Below are positions 35,440-45,900 of a stretch of DNA of 64,000 nucleotides, one piece after another. Source of the stretch: Arcicella rigui. Lineage in GTDB: Bacteria; Bacteroidota; Bacteroidia; Cytophagales; Spirosomataceae. The notes under the pieces were generated by a model, which saw only the letters and a program-made list of their open reading frames with translations, was not told the DNA's origin and ran no database searches. A program made the position numbers and the translations under genes. Where the stretch lies: contig NZ_JAYFUM010000022.1 in NCBI RefSeq assembly GCF_034929435.1, positions 1 to 64,000 of the forward strand, read 5' to 3'. The number at the start of each line of letters is the position of its first letter. Positions within the stretch are counted from its first letter, which is position 1.

Positions 35440-37680
35440 TTAGGGTTTTTGGCTACTCATGTTTAATACCAATGTTCCGCCAGCCATAATTTGCTGATGC
35501 GTGATGAAATTTTGTGTAAATACTTTGCCATTTAGCCTCGCCGACTGAATATAAGGCGTTGTAGCCGCATTACCTTTTGCCACAATTTTGAAGGTTTTAC
35601 CATTAGGTAAATGCAAAGTGGTTTCTTCAAAACTTGGACTTCCCAGCACATAATTGGGCGTACCCGGACAAACGGGGTAATAACCCATCATGCTAAAAAC
35701 CAACCAAGCCGACATTTGTCCGCCGTCTTCATTGCCACTCATCCCGCCCGCAGAAATATCGTATTCTTCTCTGATAATCTGACGTACTTTTTCCTGTGTT
35801 TTCCAAGCTTGATTGGCGAAAGGGTACAAATACACGATTTGGTTGTTGGGTTCGTTGCCGTGCCAATAATAGCCTTGCTCGAAGAGGGTATCCAACTTTT
35901 CGACGAAACGTTTTGTGCCGCCAATATGTTTAATCAAACCTTGTACATCTTGTGGTACATAAAAAGTATATTGGGCTGGCGAGCCTTCGGTAATAAAACT
36001 GCTGCGTTGTACAAAAGGGTCGAATGGCTTTATCCACGTGCCATTGGCGTAGCGTCCACGGGCGTAGCCTGTTGCTGGGTCGATAACGTTTTGGTAGTTT
36101 TTAGCCCTTTTTATCAGCGTTTCATAATCAGCTTTTTCGCCTAATTTTTGGGCTACTTGTGCCAATACAAAGTCGTCGTAGGCGTATTCTAAAGTACGAG
36201 ATACTTGTTCTCTTTTATGAAAAGCCTGCCAAACGGAATCTTCTAAAGGAATATAATTGTACTGTAAATACGATGCCAAAGCCCTGCGTCCCTTGCCTTC
36301 TTCGTAGCTTTTAGGGTCGGTGTTTATTTCAAAAGCATTTTTTCGCATATAACGGTAAGCCGTTTTGATGTCGAAATCTTGAATGCCTTTGATGTACGCA
36401 TCGCCGATGGCGGCAATGGCGTGGTCGCCAATCATAGCGGCGGTGTAATGATTCCAGCAAGGAAAAATGGGCAACCAAGTTCCCTGTTCGGCTTTTTTGA
36501 CCAGCGACTGCATCATGTCGGCAGATACTTTGGGTTCTAATAAAGTATGCAAAGGATGCACCGCCCGATAGGTGTCCCAAAGGTTGTAGTCTTCGTAATA
36601 AGTAAAGTTTTGGGCTTTGTAAAGGTTGTCGTCGTCGGCAAAACCGGGATAAGAGCCGTCAATATCCGAGAAAATTCTTGGCGTAAGTTTGGCATGATAC
36701 AGTGCTGAATAAAACAAGGTTTTGTCGTAATCGCTACCTTTTACTTCTATTTTTCCTAAAGCTTTGTTCCAAGCGAGGTTGGAAGCTTGTTGAGTTTTAG
36801 AAAAATCCCAATGATTGATTTCACTCTCCAAATTTTTTCTTGCTCCTTCCAAGCTCGTAAAAGAAGTACCAATGCGTACTTTTACCAATTGATTGCCAAA
36901 CTGTGCATAAGCACCCACCGCCTGTTTTTTTCCGTTGCCTTGTGCTTGTGTTGCTTTGGCACTGATATTTTGGTCTTTCCAAACGCCATAATCCGTAAAG
37001 CTTTGGTCGAATTGTATGACGAAATAGCCGCTAAAACCAGCCGATTTGCCGAAGCCTTGATAAATGCGGTGAACGGGATTATAGCCTACGATTTCATTTT
37101 TTTCGGGATGAATTTCTACAAAACCTTCGCCTTCATCAGAGTTGGGTTCTACAAGAATGTAGTTTTTTTGCTTTTGACTAAAACTAAACTGCAAAAAGCC
37201 AGCACGAGCCAGTGCCGTCATTTGGGCTTTGATATTATCTTTTTTTAGGATTACCTCATAAAAATAAGGTTTTACAGTTTCGGTTTTACGGTCGAAATCG
37301 CTGCCTCTTTCGTTAGCGTTGATGGTAAGTTTGCCCGACATCGGCATGATAGTTACACTGCCGTAATCTTGTACGCAACTGCCATTCATCCAATGCGTTC
37401 CTCTGAAACCTTGAATTTTGGTATCGTTATAATAAAAAGGCGGAATACATTTGAGTTCGGTGGCACGAGTTTGGGGTGTCCACGAAGTCATGCCTTGTGG
37501 TACGCCGATGGCAGGCACAATTTGCCCTTTCATTTCAGAACCTGCCTCGCTGTGTTTTTTGGCACTTTCTGTGGTACTTGGGGCTGAACCAATCAGCGGA
37601 TTTACGTAATCAGCGGGCTGTTTTTGTGCCAAACTTCCGAAAGGAAGTAAAAGGGCGAAGATGATATTTTTATAATTCAT
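35440..37680 (-). CDS. GH92 family exo-alpha-mannosidase
   Basis: The protein has 746 residues from the ATG at 37680 (MNYKNIIFALLLPFGSLAQ, a signal peptide). GH92 enzymes are calcium-dependent exo-alpha-mannosidases acting with inversion on N-glycan or yeast-mannan-type chains. Visible family blocks are YVNPLIGSAPSTTESAKKHSE near the N-terminus, GFRGTHWMNGSCVQDYGSVT, YEDYNLWDTYRAVHPLHTLL and the C-terminal GNEPNNQIVYLYPFANQAWK with GGMSGNEDGGQMSAWLVF. It is the last glycosidase of the minus-strand locus, separated from GH89 by a hairpin. It is probably periplasmic. Confidence 0.92.
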   Translation of the reverse strand: MNYKNIIFALLLPFGSLAQKQPADYVNPLIGSAPSTTESAKKHSEAGSEMKGQIVPAIGVPQGMTSWTPQTRATELKCIPPFYYNDTKIQGFRGTHWMNGSCVQDYGSVTIMPMSGKLTINANERGSDFDRKTETVKPYFYEVILKKDNIKAQMTALARAGFLQFSFSQKQKNYILVEPNSDEGEGFVEIHPEKNEIVGYNPVHRIYQGFGKSAGFSGYFVIQFDQSFTDYGVWKDQNISAKATQAQGNGKKQAVGAYAQFGNQLVKVRIGTSFTSLEGARKNLESEINHWDFSKTQQASNLAWNKALGKIEVKGSDYDKTLFYSALYHAKLTPRIFSDIDGSYPGFADDDNLYKAQNFTYYEDYNLWDTYRAVHPLHTLLEPKVSADMMQSLVKKAEQGTWLPIFPCWNHYTAAMIGDHAIAAIGDAYIKGIQDFDIKTAYRYMRKNAFEINTDPKSYEEGKGRRALASYLQYNYIPLEDSVWQAFHKREQVSRTLEYAYDDFVLAQVAQKLGEKADYETLIKRAKNYQNVIDPATGYARGRYANGTWIKPFDPFVQRSSFITEGSPAQYTFYVPQDVQGLIKHIGGTKRFVEKLDTLFEQGYYWHGNEPNNQIVYLYPFANQAWKTQEKVRQIIREEYDISAGGMSGNEDGGQMSAWLVFSMMGYYPVCPGTPNYVLGSPSFEETTLHLPNGKTFKIVAKGNAATTPYIQSARLNGKVFTQNFITHQQIMAGGTLVLNMSSQKP

Positions 37681-37702
37681 GTTTCGAGAAAAAGACGTTA
37701 TC

Positions 37703-37751
37703 ATTTATCCGTAATCTATTTTTTCAAAATGAAAACAGATTACGGATAAAT
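37703..37751 (-). terminator. Hairpin between the GH89 and GH92 genes
   Basis: A 15-bp perfect stem (ATTTATCCGTAATCT at 37703-37717, AGATTACGGATAAAT at 37737-37751) lies between two genes of the same direction. It has no strong T-run, so it may reduce read-through or protect mRNA ends rather than fully terminate. Confidence 0.5.
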
Positions 37752-37779
37752 AGAAATCTAAAAATTGGGATTGATTAAC

Positions 37780-39984
37780 TTATTGAGCGTAAGCCGCTTC
37801 AATTTTTGTATAATACTTTTTATAAAGCGATTGTGTAACCGCATTTACTTGATTGATACTTTGGGTCGGGAAGTTCTTTTGGCTTGTTACCCATTTCCAT
37901 TCCCATTGTCTGATTTCTTTTTCAAAAGCCTCAGTATCCATTTTTTCGCCTTTTTCTAAGGCAAGCGTTACTTTATTGAAAAATTGTTGCCAACGAGGTT
38001 TATAAAAATCATTCAATAAACCACTCCATTGGCGGTTGGCGTATTCGTGAAGAGGACTGTTGGCATCGCCCCACAGCGTAATTAAATCACGGGCGTTTTG
38101 TTCGTACAAGGCTTTTTCGGCTGGATTTGTCCCTTGTTCACGAGCTGAGGCTATCCATGGCCCAAGCATAAAATCTTTTCGGGTAGCCAATAGTTGGTCT
38201 AAATCTTCAATGAGTTCAATGTACTCCTGACTGTATTTTTTGAAATTCGCTAAGTCTTTTTGTCGATAAGCTGTCACCCATTTTTTCTGTAAAGGCAAGG
38301 CATAATTGGCTAATACTTGACGATTGATGTCGATTAAATCGTACTGAAAACCATCGCTTTTGCCACAATCTCCAATAGATTCTACCATTAATTTCCAAGC
38401 AGGTAAAAGGTCTTTGGGTAAATAATTGAGTCTGGTTCTTGTCCAGATAGTAGTAGAATCGAAAGTCGGGCGACCAGTAATGATTGATTCTGCTCCATCA
38501 CGAATATCTTTTCCGTTATAGGCTGTTTTTTTCAAAATTTGCCATACTTCTTGGGTTTTTGGCGTAAGTTTCCCATAACGATTTAGTATATAAGTATCCA
38601 ACCATTTGTCTAAATCCAAAGGCGTATTTTCCCAGACATGACGCATCGTGAGTTCATACAAAACAGGATTTTGCTCGATGGCTTCCATCGTTAAGCCTAT
38701 TCCTTTTAAGTCTCCTTTATTCGGACTATTCAAGGCTTGAATTGGGCCATTGGCTACGCCTTCGATTCTTCCAAAAAGGTTTACGTTTCCTCCAAAATTA
38801 TGAAGCATATTCCAAATCCACGGTTTGCCATAGTACGCCTGTGTGCGTTTCCAAACGGGTTCAATTTCTGTTGCCAAATCCAAGAGTAACATTTTATCAT
38901 TCGGAACAGCATCCAACAAAGCTTTGATTTGTGGTTCTTTCCAGAATTTTCTATCACTATAAAATAGCCATCCTTGCATTACCCAAACGGCTTTTGGGTC
39001 GGCTTGTTTCATGCCTTCATATACTCTGGCACTTAGCTTTGATAAAAAAGCGGGGTCGTCGGTGGGTGGTTCGTTTTCGTTAAAAGTATCAGCCGAATAG
39101 AAGTGATTTGTACCAAAAAGTTGTGTTTGTTTTTGTAGAAATTTCTTTCCGATTTCTGCAAAAAGTGGGTCTTCCGAGTCAAGAATATAAGTATCTGCAA
39201 AGCCGTTTGTCCAGTTGGTAGCTTTTAGTTTTGCTTTTGGAAAATGCTCTTTGAAAGCCGACGGCACGTGTCCTGTAAAGGCAGGTAAAACGGGTGTCAT
39301 ACCCAAAGCTCTTTGGCGAGCAAGAATTTTTGTTTGTAAATCTTTATGGCTTTTCATCCAACTAAGTGGGAGAGGCCCGCCCCAGCCATCAAGATTTCCC
39401 ATCCAAAACCATGAAAAATACGCTGGTCCACTGAAAAACGAAGCCAAATCTTTATCACTAAAGCCCATTTCTTTATAAACTTCGTACCAAGTATATTCTT
39501 CGCCCGTGATTGCCAAAGGCATATTAATTCCGTGAAGAGCCATCCAGTCGATTTCTTTTTCCCAACGTTTCCAGTCCCACCAACTCATGCTGTAATTGAA
39601 AGTACAGTAATTGAGATAATAGCGATATTCAAATGAAGTATTTTTATGAACTTTGGTTTTAAGAAGGGGCAAGGTTTTCGGAAGCTGTAAATTTGTGCCA
39701 TTCCAAGTGATTTGGCAGTGGCAGTACTCATTCAAATAATGATTCAGAGCAGAAGCAATACTTACGCCCGAACTCCCTTTTAAGATGATTTTTCCGTTTT
39801 TACTTTCAATTTCAAAAACATCTTTCCCATTTTCTTGTGGAATATTGGCTACCTCAAAATACTGAGCTTTTTGCGGAATGATACGTTTGATTAATGCCTT
39901 TGATGCTGCTAAATCTGCCTGACTGTAAGCAAAATTCACAGCAAGTAAAAGCAATACAATACTTTGGTTAAATAATTTGGACAT
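37780..39984 (-). CDS. GH89 alpha-N-acetylglucosaminidase (NAGLU homologue)
   Basis: This 734-residue enzyme is exported (signal MSKLFNQSIVLLLLAVNFAY, then SQA). GH89 removes terminal alpha-linked GlcNAc, in animals from heparan sulfate and in bacteria from mucin-type glycans. The three NAGLU parts are seen: an N-terminal alpha/beta domain to about residue 110, a TIM barrel (MSWWDWKRWEKEIDWMALHG; ADTFNENEPPTDD with Glu303/Glu305; LLLDLATEIEPVWKRT; WIWNMLHNFGGN) and a helical C-terminal domain. The GH89 gene is immediately upstream of GH92 and next to an HGSNAT-like gene. Confidence 0.93.
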   Translation of the reverse strand: MSKLFNQSIVLLLLAVNFAYSQADLAASKALIKRIIPQKAQYFEVANIPQENGKDVFEIESKNGKIILKGSSGVSIASALNHYLNEYCHCQITWNGTNLQLPKTLPLLKTKVHKNTSFEYRYYLNYCTFNYSMSWWDWKRWEKEIDWMALHGINMPLAITGEEYTWYEVYKEMGFSDKDLASFFSGPAYFSWFWMGNLDGWGGPLPLSWMKSHKDLQTKILARQRALGMTPVLPAFTGHVPSAFKEHFPKAKLKATNWTNGFADTYILDSEDPLFAEIGKKFLQKQTQLFGTNHFYSADTFNENEPPTDDPAFLSKLSARVYEGMKQADPKAVWVMQGWLFYSDRKFWKEPQIKALLDAVPNDKMLLLDLATEIEPVWKRTQAYYGKPWIWNMLHNFGGNVNLFGRIEGVANGPIQALNSPNKGDLKGIGLTMEAIEQNPVLYELTMRHVWENTPLDLDKWLDTYILNRYGKLTPKTQEVWQILKKTAYNGKDIRDGAESIITGRPTFDSTTIWTRTRLNYLPKDLLPAWKLMVESIGDCGKSDGFQYDLIDINRQVLANYALPLQKKWVTAYRQKDLANFKKYSQEYIELIEDLDQLLATRKDFMLGPWIASAREQGTNPAEKALYEQNARDLITLWGDANSPLHEYANRQWSGLLNDFYKPRWQQFFNKVTLALEKGEKMDTEAFEKEIRQWEWKWVTSQKNFPTQSINQVNAVTQSLYKKYYTKIEAAYAQ

Positions 39985-40047
39985 AGTTTTTAGCGGAGTA
40001 TTGGATGATGATTTTGTTCTGATTCATAAAAGCGGTTGAACTTGAAA

Positions 40048-41163
40048 CTATACTTTCAAGAACCATTTCTGACGATATAAAAAGTATAAAAATCCTAATT
40101 GTACTATCACGATTCCGCCTGCCAAAGCTACTGCTTGCCATGAAGCCTCTATTTTATTAATCAATCCACCAAACAAGTAAATAGCAGTGGCTTCAAAATC
40201 AATTAAGCCGTGAGCAGCCATGTAAATCGTAATGGAGTTCATGCCAATCCAAACGAATGGAGCTATCCAAAACTTGATTTCGAGTACGTCGATAACCAAG
40301 TAAAAGAAAGCCATAAAAAGTAAACTAAAACCACCCGAACAGAGTACAAAGGAACTTGTCCAAAGGATTTTATTGATAGGAAAAAATGGATGCCAAAGCC
40401 AAGCAAGTACAATCAGTAAAACACCAGAGACAGCCATTGAAGCTACTTTTTTGAATTTAGAGAAGGCAGAGGAACGTAAAAAATGCCCTGTAAAAACACC
40501 CAACAAAGCATTACAAATAGCAGGCAGTGTAGAAAGTAAACCTTCGGGGTCATATACTTTGCGGTGAAGCTTGCCGGGAAGAAAAAGTCTGTCAAGGTAA
40601 GCCGCCAAATTTCCTTCTTTCGTCAATACGCCAGCTCCAAAATCTGGAACAGGAATGTATTTCATCATTAAAAAGTAGCCCAGAAGGATACTGAAAAAGA
40701 GTATGATTTGTGTTCTGAGATTGGTATAAAGAAATATCAACCCTGCAAAGAAACAAGAAAGAGCTATTCGTCCTAAAACGCTGGCGATACGAGTATTTTC
40801 ATAACCTTGCCATTTGAATAAACCATTGACAATAGTGCCGAGAATGATTAAAATAATAGCTCTTTTGAATAAACTTTTTAAAATATTGAATGGCGTATTT
40901 TCGGGATTTTCCAATTGTCTGCCAATACTGTACGGCATAGAAATACCAGCAATGAAGATAAACAAAGGGAAAATCAGGTCGTAAAAGGTAAAACCATTCC
41001 ATTCAGAATGATGCAATTGACTCGACATCCAGTTGGCAGTCGGATTGCCAGAGGCTTTGGCCCATTCATGAATAAGCCCTTCGCCACTAATAATCCAAAA
41101 CATATCGAAGCCTCTGAGTGCATCCAGTGAAACCAAGCGAGCAGAAGTAATACTTTTTTGCAT
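40048..41163 (-). CDS. DUF5009 / HGSNAT-like membrane acyltransferase
   Basis: The protein has 371 residues from the ATG at 41163 (MQKSITSARLVSLDALRG). The frame is open to 41247 without family similarity. About ten helices are predicted. The opening RLVSLDALRGFDMFWIISGE and the motif HHSEWNGFTFYDLIFPLFIF are hallmarks of the family that includes human heparan-alpha-glucosaminide N-acetyltransferase, where the His is functional. A role in acetylating terminal glucosamine so that GH89 can cut is an attractive inference, because the two genes are adjacent. Other acyl-transfer roles are possible. Confidence 0.82.
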   Translation of the reverse strand: MQKSITSARLVSLDALRGFDMFWIISGEGLIHEWAKASGNPTANWMSSQLHHSEWNGFTFYDLIFPLFIFIAGISMPYSIGRQLENPENTPFNILKSLFKRAIILIILGTIVNGLFKWQGYENTRIASVLGRIALSCFFAGLIFLYTNLRTQIILFFSILLGYFLMMKYIPVPDFGAGVLTKEGNLAAYLDRLFLPGKLHRKVYDPEGLLSTLPAICNALLGVFTGHFLRSSAFSKFKKVASMAVSGVLLIVLAWLWHPFFPINKILWTSSFVLCSGGFSLLFMAFFYLVIDVLEIKFWIAPFVWIGMNSITIYMAAHGLIDFEATAIYLFGGLINKIEASWQAVALAGGIVIVQLGFLYFLYRQKWFLKV

Positions 41164-41278
41164 AAGAAAGAAAAGATACTCGTATGAAAAATTGAGGGAA
41201 GGTAATGAAAACAATAGCTTTGTACCAAGCGAAAGTCGTAGATACAAAGCTATTGATAATTTAGAAGATATTGACAGG

Positions 41279-42862
41279 TTAGTATCCTGGATTTTGTTTT
41301 AGCATTTTATTAAGCTGCATTGCATTGGTAGGAATCGGCAGTAATCGTCTCTGTGGATTATTGTCGGTTTTCGCTCCCCACGATTCTTCAAATTTCCCAA
41401 AGCGAATCATGTCGTTGCGATGCCAAGTTTCCCATGACAATTCTCTTACTCTTTCGCCGTACAATTGTTCAAGATTAACAGAAGTCCAAGCGGGCGAAGT
41501 AGTACGTTTTGCTCTTAATTCATTTACTAAAGATAAAGCCGTTTGTCCGCCTGTGGCTGTTCCTCCTCTGAGGATAGCTTCTGCTTTCATGAGTAAAACA
41601 TCAGCATATCTAAACAAAGGCACATCGTTGTTTTGGTTACGAGTAGCCGAAGTAGAGTCGCAGTAAAATTTATTATTGCGGTAGCCCATGTTCCAAGCTT
41701 TCTCATCATTACCTAAGTCGAAACTTGTAGGTTTTTTAATGATAATATCGGGCGTAATTTCTACATGATACGCCAAAGCATCGCCAGCGTCTGCACCTGT
41801 ATAATCTTCGTCATAGCCTTTTTTCGTAGTGTTTACAATAACAGGATTTCCCTTGTAGTCATACTGTTTACCCGTAATCCACTGCTGATTTCTCACATCT
41901 TTCGGGTCGTTGAAATAGGCATAATAACGAGGCAAAGTACTTGTAGCAGCACTTGGCGTAAATGGTAAACTGTATTTAGCACGCAAAGAACGAGGCAAAG
42001 AATAACGAGCATAAAACATATAACCATTTGGTGCGGAGGCATCGTAAGGAATCGCAAAGATAAATTCTTTGATTTGTGGCCCATTGTTGATAAAAAACAT
42101 TTTTCTGAAATCACTTTCAAGGCTGTATTTGCCTGAATTGATGATTTGGTCACAAGCTGTAATGGCATCGTTCCAACGTGGAGTACCAGTATAAACTTCT
42201 GCATTCAAATACATCTTTGCCAAAATAGCATAAGCGGTGAATTTGTTCGGACGACCATAGGTTTCTTGTCCAACTGCCGAGCTAAGATTCGGAATACTTT
42301 CTTGTAATTCTTTTTCGATAAATTTAAAAACATCTGCTCTGGCGGTGGTTTGTGCGGTAGTAGTATCACCAAACTGCGTAGAGATTGGCACATTTCCCCA
42401 CATATCCATCATCATAAAATAGCACAAAGCTCGCATCGAACGAAGTTCTGCCAAACTGGTGGCTTTTGCTGGCGATTCGGGTGCTTTTGAAATCAAGAAA
42501 ATGTTTTGGTTACTTGTACTGATTGTACTCGTTAGCCAGCCCCATGCACTTTGTACGTGTGCGTTGTCGGGATTCCAAGTGTGTTTATGGTGTTGTTCGT
42601 AGCGACCGCCGTCGTACCAGTTACCGCCTCTGGCAGGTAAAATGGCTTCGTCGGTACTCAACGATTGCAAAAACCAATAATCAGTAGAAAAATTCTGACG
42701 AAAAGAATTGTACGTTGGCCCAGCCGCTTGAATAAATTGCGTAGCAGTTTGGGGGAAAATTTCGGGCGTAAGTGCGGTTGTAACGGGTACGTCTAAATCA
42801 TGGCAAGCCGTAAGCCCAGCGATACTTGCAATGAAAATAAGCAATTTTATTATGTTTTTCAT
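41279..42862 (-). CDS. SusD-like starch/glycan-binding lipoprotein
   Basis: The protein has 527 residues. The lipobox is in LIFIASIAGLTACHDLDVP, with Cys20 as the lipidated residue. It binds glycan at the surface with its SusC partner. The RagB/SusD TPR-like fold is suggested by ARADVFKFIEKELQESIPNL, KFTAYAILAKMYLNAEVYTG and, near the C-terminus, YADVLLMKAEAILRGG with LYGERVRELSWETWHRNDMI. It lies 105 bp downstream of susC across a hairpin. The specificity is unknown, but neighbours point to amino-sugar or mannose-containing glycans. Confidence 0.93.
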   Translation of the reverse strand: MKNIIKLLIFIASIAGLTACHDLDVPVTTALTPEIFPQTATQFIQAAGPTYNSFRQNFSTDYWFLQSLSTDEAILPARGGNWYDGGRYEQHHKHTWNPDNAHVQSAWGWLTSTISTSNQNIFLISKAPESPAKATSLAELRSMRALCYFMMMDMWGNVPISTQFGDTTTAQTTARADVFKFIEKELQESIPNLSSAVGQETYGRPNKFTAYAILAKMYLNAEVYTGTPRWNDAITACDQIINSGKYSLESDFRKMFFINNGPQIKEFIFAIPYDASAPNGYMFYARYSLPRSLRAKYSLPFTPSAATSTLPRYYAYFNDPKDVRNQQWITGKQYDYKGNPVIVNTTKKGYDEDYTGADAGDALAYHVEITPDIIIKKPTSFDLGNDEKAWNMGYRNNKFYCDSTSATRNQNNDVPLFRYADVLLMKAEAILRGGTATGGQTALSLVNELRAKRTTSPAWTSVNLEQLYGERVRELSWETWHRNDMIRFGKFEESWGAKTDNNPQRRLLPIPTNAMQLNKMLKQNPGY

Positions 42863-42891
42863 CTTGATTCTGTCTTTATAAGTTTTTTTAC

Positions 42892-42944
42892 AACAGCGAA
42901 TGACATAGCTCTAAACCTTTGGCTTAGGCTTGTTATTCGCTGTT
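42892..42944 (-). promoter_or_regulatory. Hairpin between the susC and susD genes
   Basis: AACAGCGAAT at 42892-42901 and ATTCGCTGTT at 42935-42944 form a 10-bp stem in the intergenic RNA. It may set the SusC:SusD ratio by partial termination or mRNA end protection. Confidence 0.45.
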
Positions 42945-42967
42945 TTTCAGTCAATTAATTAGTATTC

Positions 42968-45900
42968 TTAGAAAGATGCCGTCACACCAAACAAGAATGT
43001 TCTTGTTTTTGGATAGAAGTTGTTTGAGTCAACGCCGGGAGCAATACCACCTTGATTAATTTCAGGGTCGATACCTTTATAACCCGTAATGACAAAGAGG
43101 TTATTCACCGAAGTATATAAGCGAATACGCTTGATGTTTTTCGATAAATTATTGAATGAATACCCCAATGAAGCGTTGTCTAAACGTAAATAGCTACCAT
43201 TTTCTAAGAAACGAGATGAATAACGATAAGAGTTAAAGTCATTTGCCGACTCGTTGGCTACTTCAACAGGAATGTTGGTAAACCGGGCTGTACTTGGTCT
43301 GAATAAATCGGCACGGGTAATGTTCATAATTTTATTACCCAATACGGCTCTCACAAAAACATTTAGGTCGAAATTTTTATAAGTAAAACTGTTCGACCAA
43401 CCTAATAACAACTTAGGTTGAGCATTACCGATAACTCTGTAATCTTTCACACTTTGAGGTCTGGTGGTAAGTTCGCCTTTAGCGTTGTAATACTGCGAAA
43501 CGCCGTTTGCATCTTTGCCAGCGTACTCATAAGTGAAAAATTGCCCGATTGGAGCTCCTTCGGCAATCAACATAACGGTTTCTCCCGTTTGTCCACCTCC
43601 GTCAGGTTGTACAAATTTGATAGAATCGGTTTTTAAAGTTGCGTTTGAAAGACTAATAATTTTGTTTTGGTTATGGGCTAAATTAAGGGTTGTATTCCAC
43701 GAAAAGTTTTTAGTCTTTACAGGGTTGGCATTTAGTGTAAATTCTATCCCTTTGTTGCTCATTTTACCTACGTTGGCTGTTAATGAACCGTTTGGATACA
43801 AAACAGTACTTACTGGATAAGTCCAAATCAAGTCGGAAGTAGTTTTTTCATACACTTCTAAAGTACCGCTTAATTTTCCTTTCAAGATAGCAAAGTCGAT
43901 ACCGATGTTTGAAGTAGCTGTTTTTTCCCAACCTAAATCTGGGTTTTCGTTTTGTAAAGCTCCAATTGCTGAAAGTTGTGTACCGTTGTAATAGAAAGTA
44001 CCTACGTTTCCGTAAATCAATTTTGTAGTATATGGACTGAAACCTAAAGAGTTACCCGTTACTCCATAACTTACCCGTAATTTAAGTTCGTCGAATAGTT
44101 TTTGTTTTTCCATAAATGGTTCTTGTTCGATTCTCCAAGCAAGACCCACCGCTGGGAAATAACCCCATTGTCTGTTCAAACCGAATACCGACGAACCATC
44201 TCTACGAACAGAAGCCTGTACCAAGTACTTATTTTTGTAGTTGTAATTCAAACGTCCGAAATCAGAAATAAGTCTTACTTGCTGATAGTTGTCTCCGCCG
44301 TAATCTACTTTGAAAGAGGCAATGGCATAAGGGTTTCCAAGACCTAAATTATTGTAGCTCACCGCATCCACTGGGAAGTTGGTACTTGATGTTTGGAAGC
44401 CATCGCCATTGATACTTTCTTGCCAAGAGTAACCTACTACGGCATTGATGTTATGGTCACCGATTTGTTTATCCCAAGTCAAGTAAGTCTCAAGCAAGTT
44501 TTGTGTATTTTGATAGGCATTACGATACGCCAAACCGTTTGCTCCTGTTAAAGTAATAAAGCTTGGGTTGCCCGGAGGGTCTGGAGTACTACGCACGTTG
44601 TTGTAGTACGAAGTATAATAACTATTGTAATACGCTCCGTAATTGCTTTGATAGTTTTGATACGACAATTTCAAATCATAAGTAAAGCCCAAAGGTAATT
44701 TTACTTGTGTGAAGAAGGTTGCTAAAATGTTTTTGTATTTAAGTCTTTCTGTGGCGTTTTCAATCAAAGAAACAGGATTGTAATAGTTAGATTTGTTGAA
44801 GTTGTCATAGAAAGAACCATCTGTCTTACGAATTGGAGCAGTTGGCAAATAGGTAAGCATTTGAGCCAACACAGTATTTCTGTAAGGAACTAATTTGGCA
44901 TCACTTACCGAGTTGGTAACCGACAAACCTACTTTTAGTCTATCATTAAAGGCTTTTTGTTCGATAGACATACGAGCTACCACACGATTCAAAGCACTTG
45001 ATTGAAGAATACCTTCTTGATTGAAATAGTTGATGCTGGCATTATAAACCGTATTTTCATTGCCACCTCCAAACGATAAGTTATGGTTTTGGCTAATGGC
45101 AGTACTGCGTTGTACGGCTTCTTGCCAGTTGGTATTTGCTCCTAAATCATCTTCGGGCGTAAGCGACTGACCATTGGCAGCTAAGAATGTTTTTAGCTGA
45201 TTGGCGTCCATCATTTCGTATTGTTTCGATACTTTATCAACAGCCATATAAGAGCTGTATGATACCTGCATTTGTCCTTTGTTGGCACGTTTGGTAGTTA
45301 CCATAATTACCCCATTGGCAGCACGGTTTCCGTAGATAGCCGTAGCCGCAGCATCTTTCAAGATGTCCATAGTGGCAATATCGTCGGGAGCAATCAATGA
45401 AATATCTGCTCCGGGAACACCGTCAATCACAAATAGCGGCGACTGAGCTCCATCACGCAATGACGAAGCACCACGCAAAATAATTGCCGAAGCACGGTTG
45501 GGGTCACCACTTCTGGTAATGTTTAAGCCCGGTACTTTTCCTTGCAACAACTGACCAATATCGCTGATAGCTCCTTTGTTGAGGTCTTCGGGTTTTACCG
45601 TTGTGATGGCACTCGTCAGATTTTTACGTGACTGTGTACCATATCCTACCACTACTACTTCGTCTAAACTTTGGTTTTCAATTTTCATCGAAACATTGAT
45701 AGTACTACGGTTTGCCGTAGCGATTTCTTGTTTCTGATAACCCACAAATGAAAATACCAAAGTATTGTTACCGTCTGGAACAGAAATTTTATACTGCCCA
45801 CGTACATCTGTTGAAGTACCTCTGCCTGTATTTTTTACTAAAACCGAAACACCTACCAAAGCCTGCCCTTTTTCATCGGTAACGGTACCAGTGATGCTTT

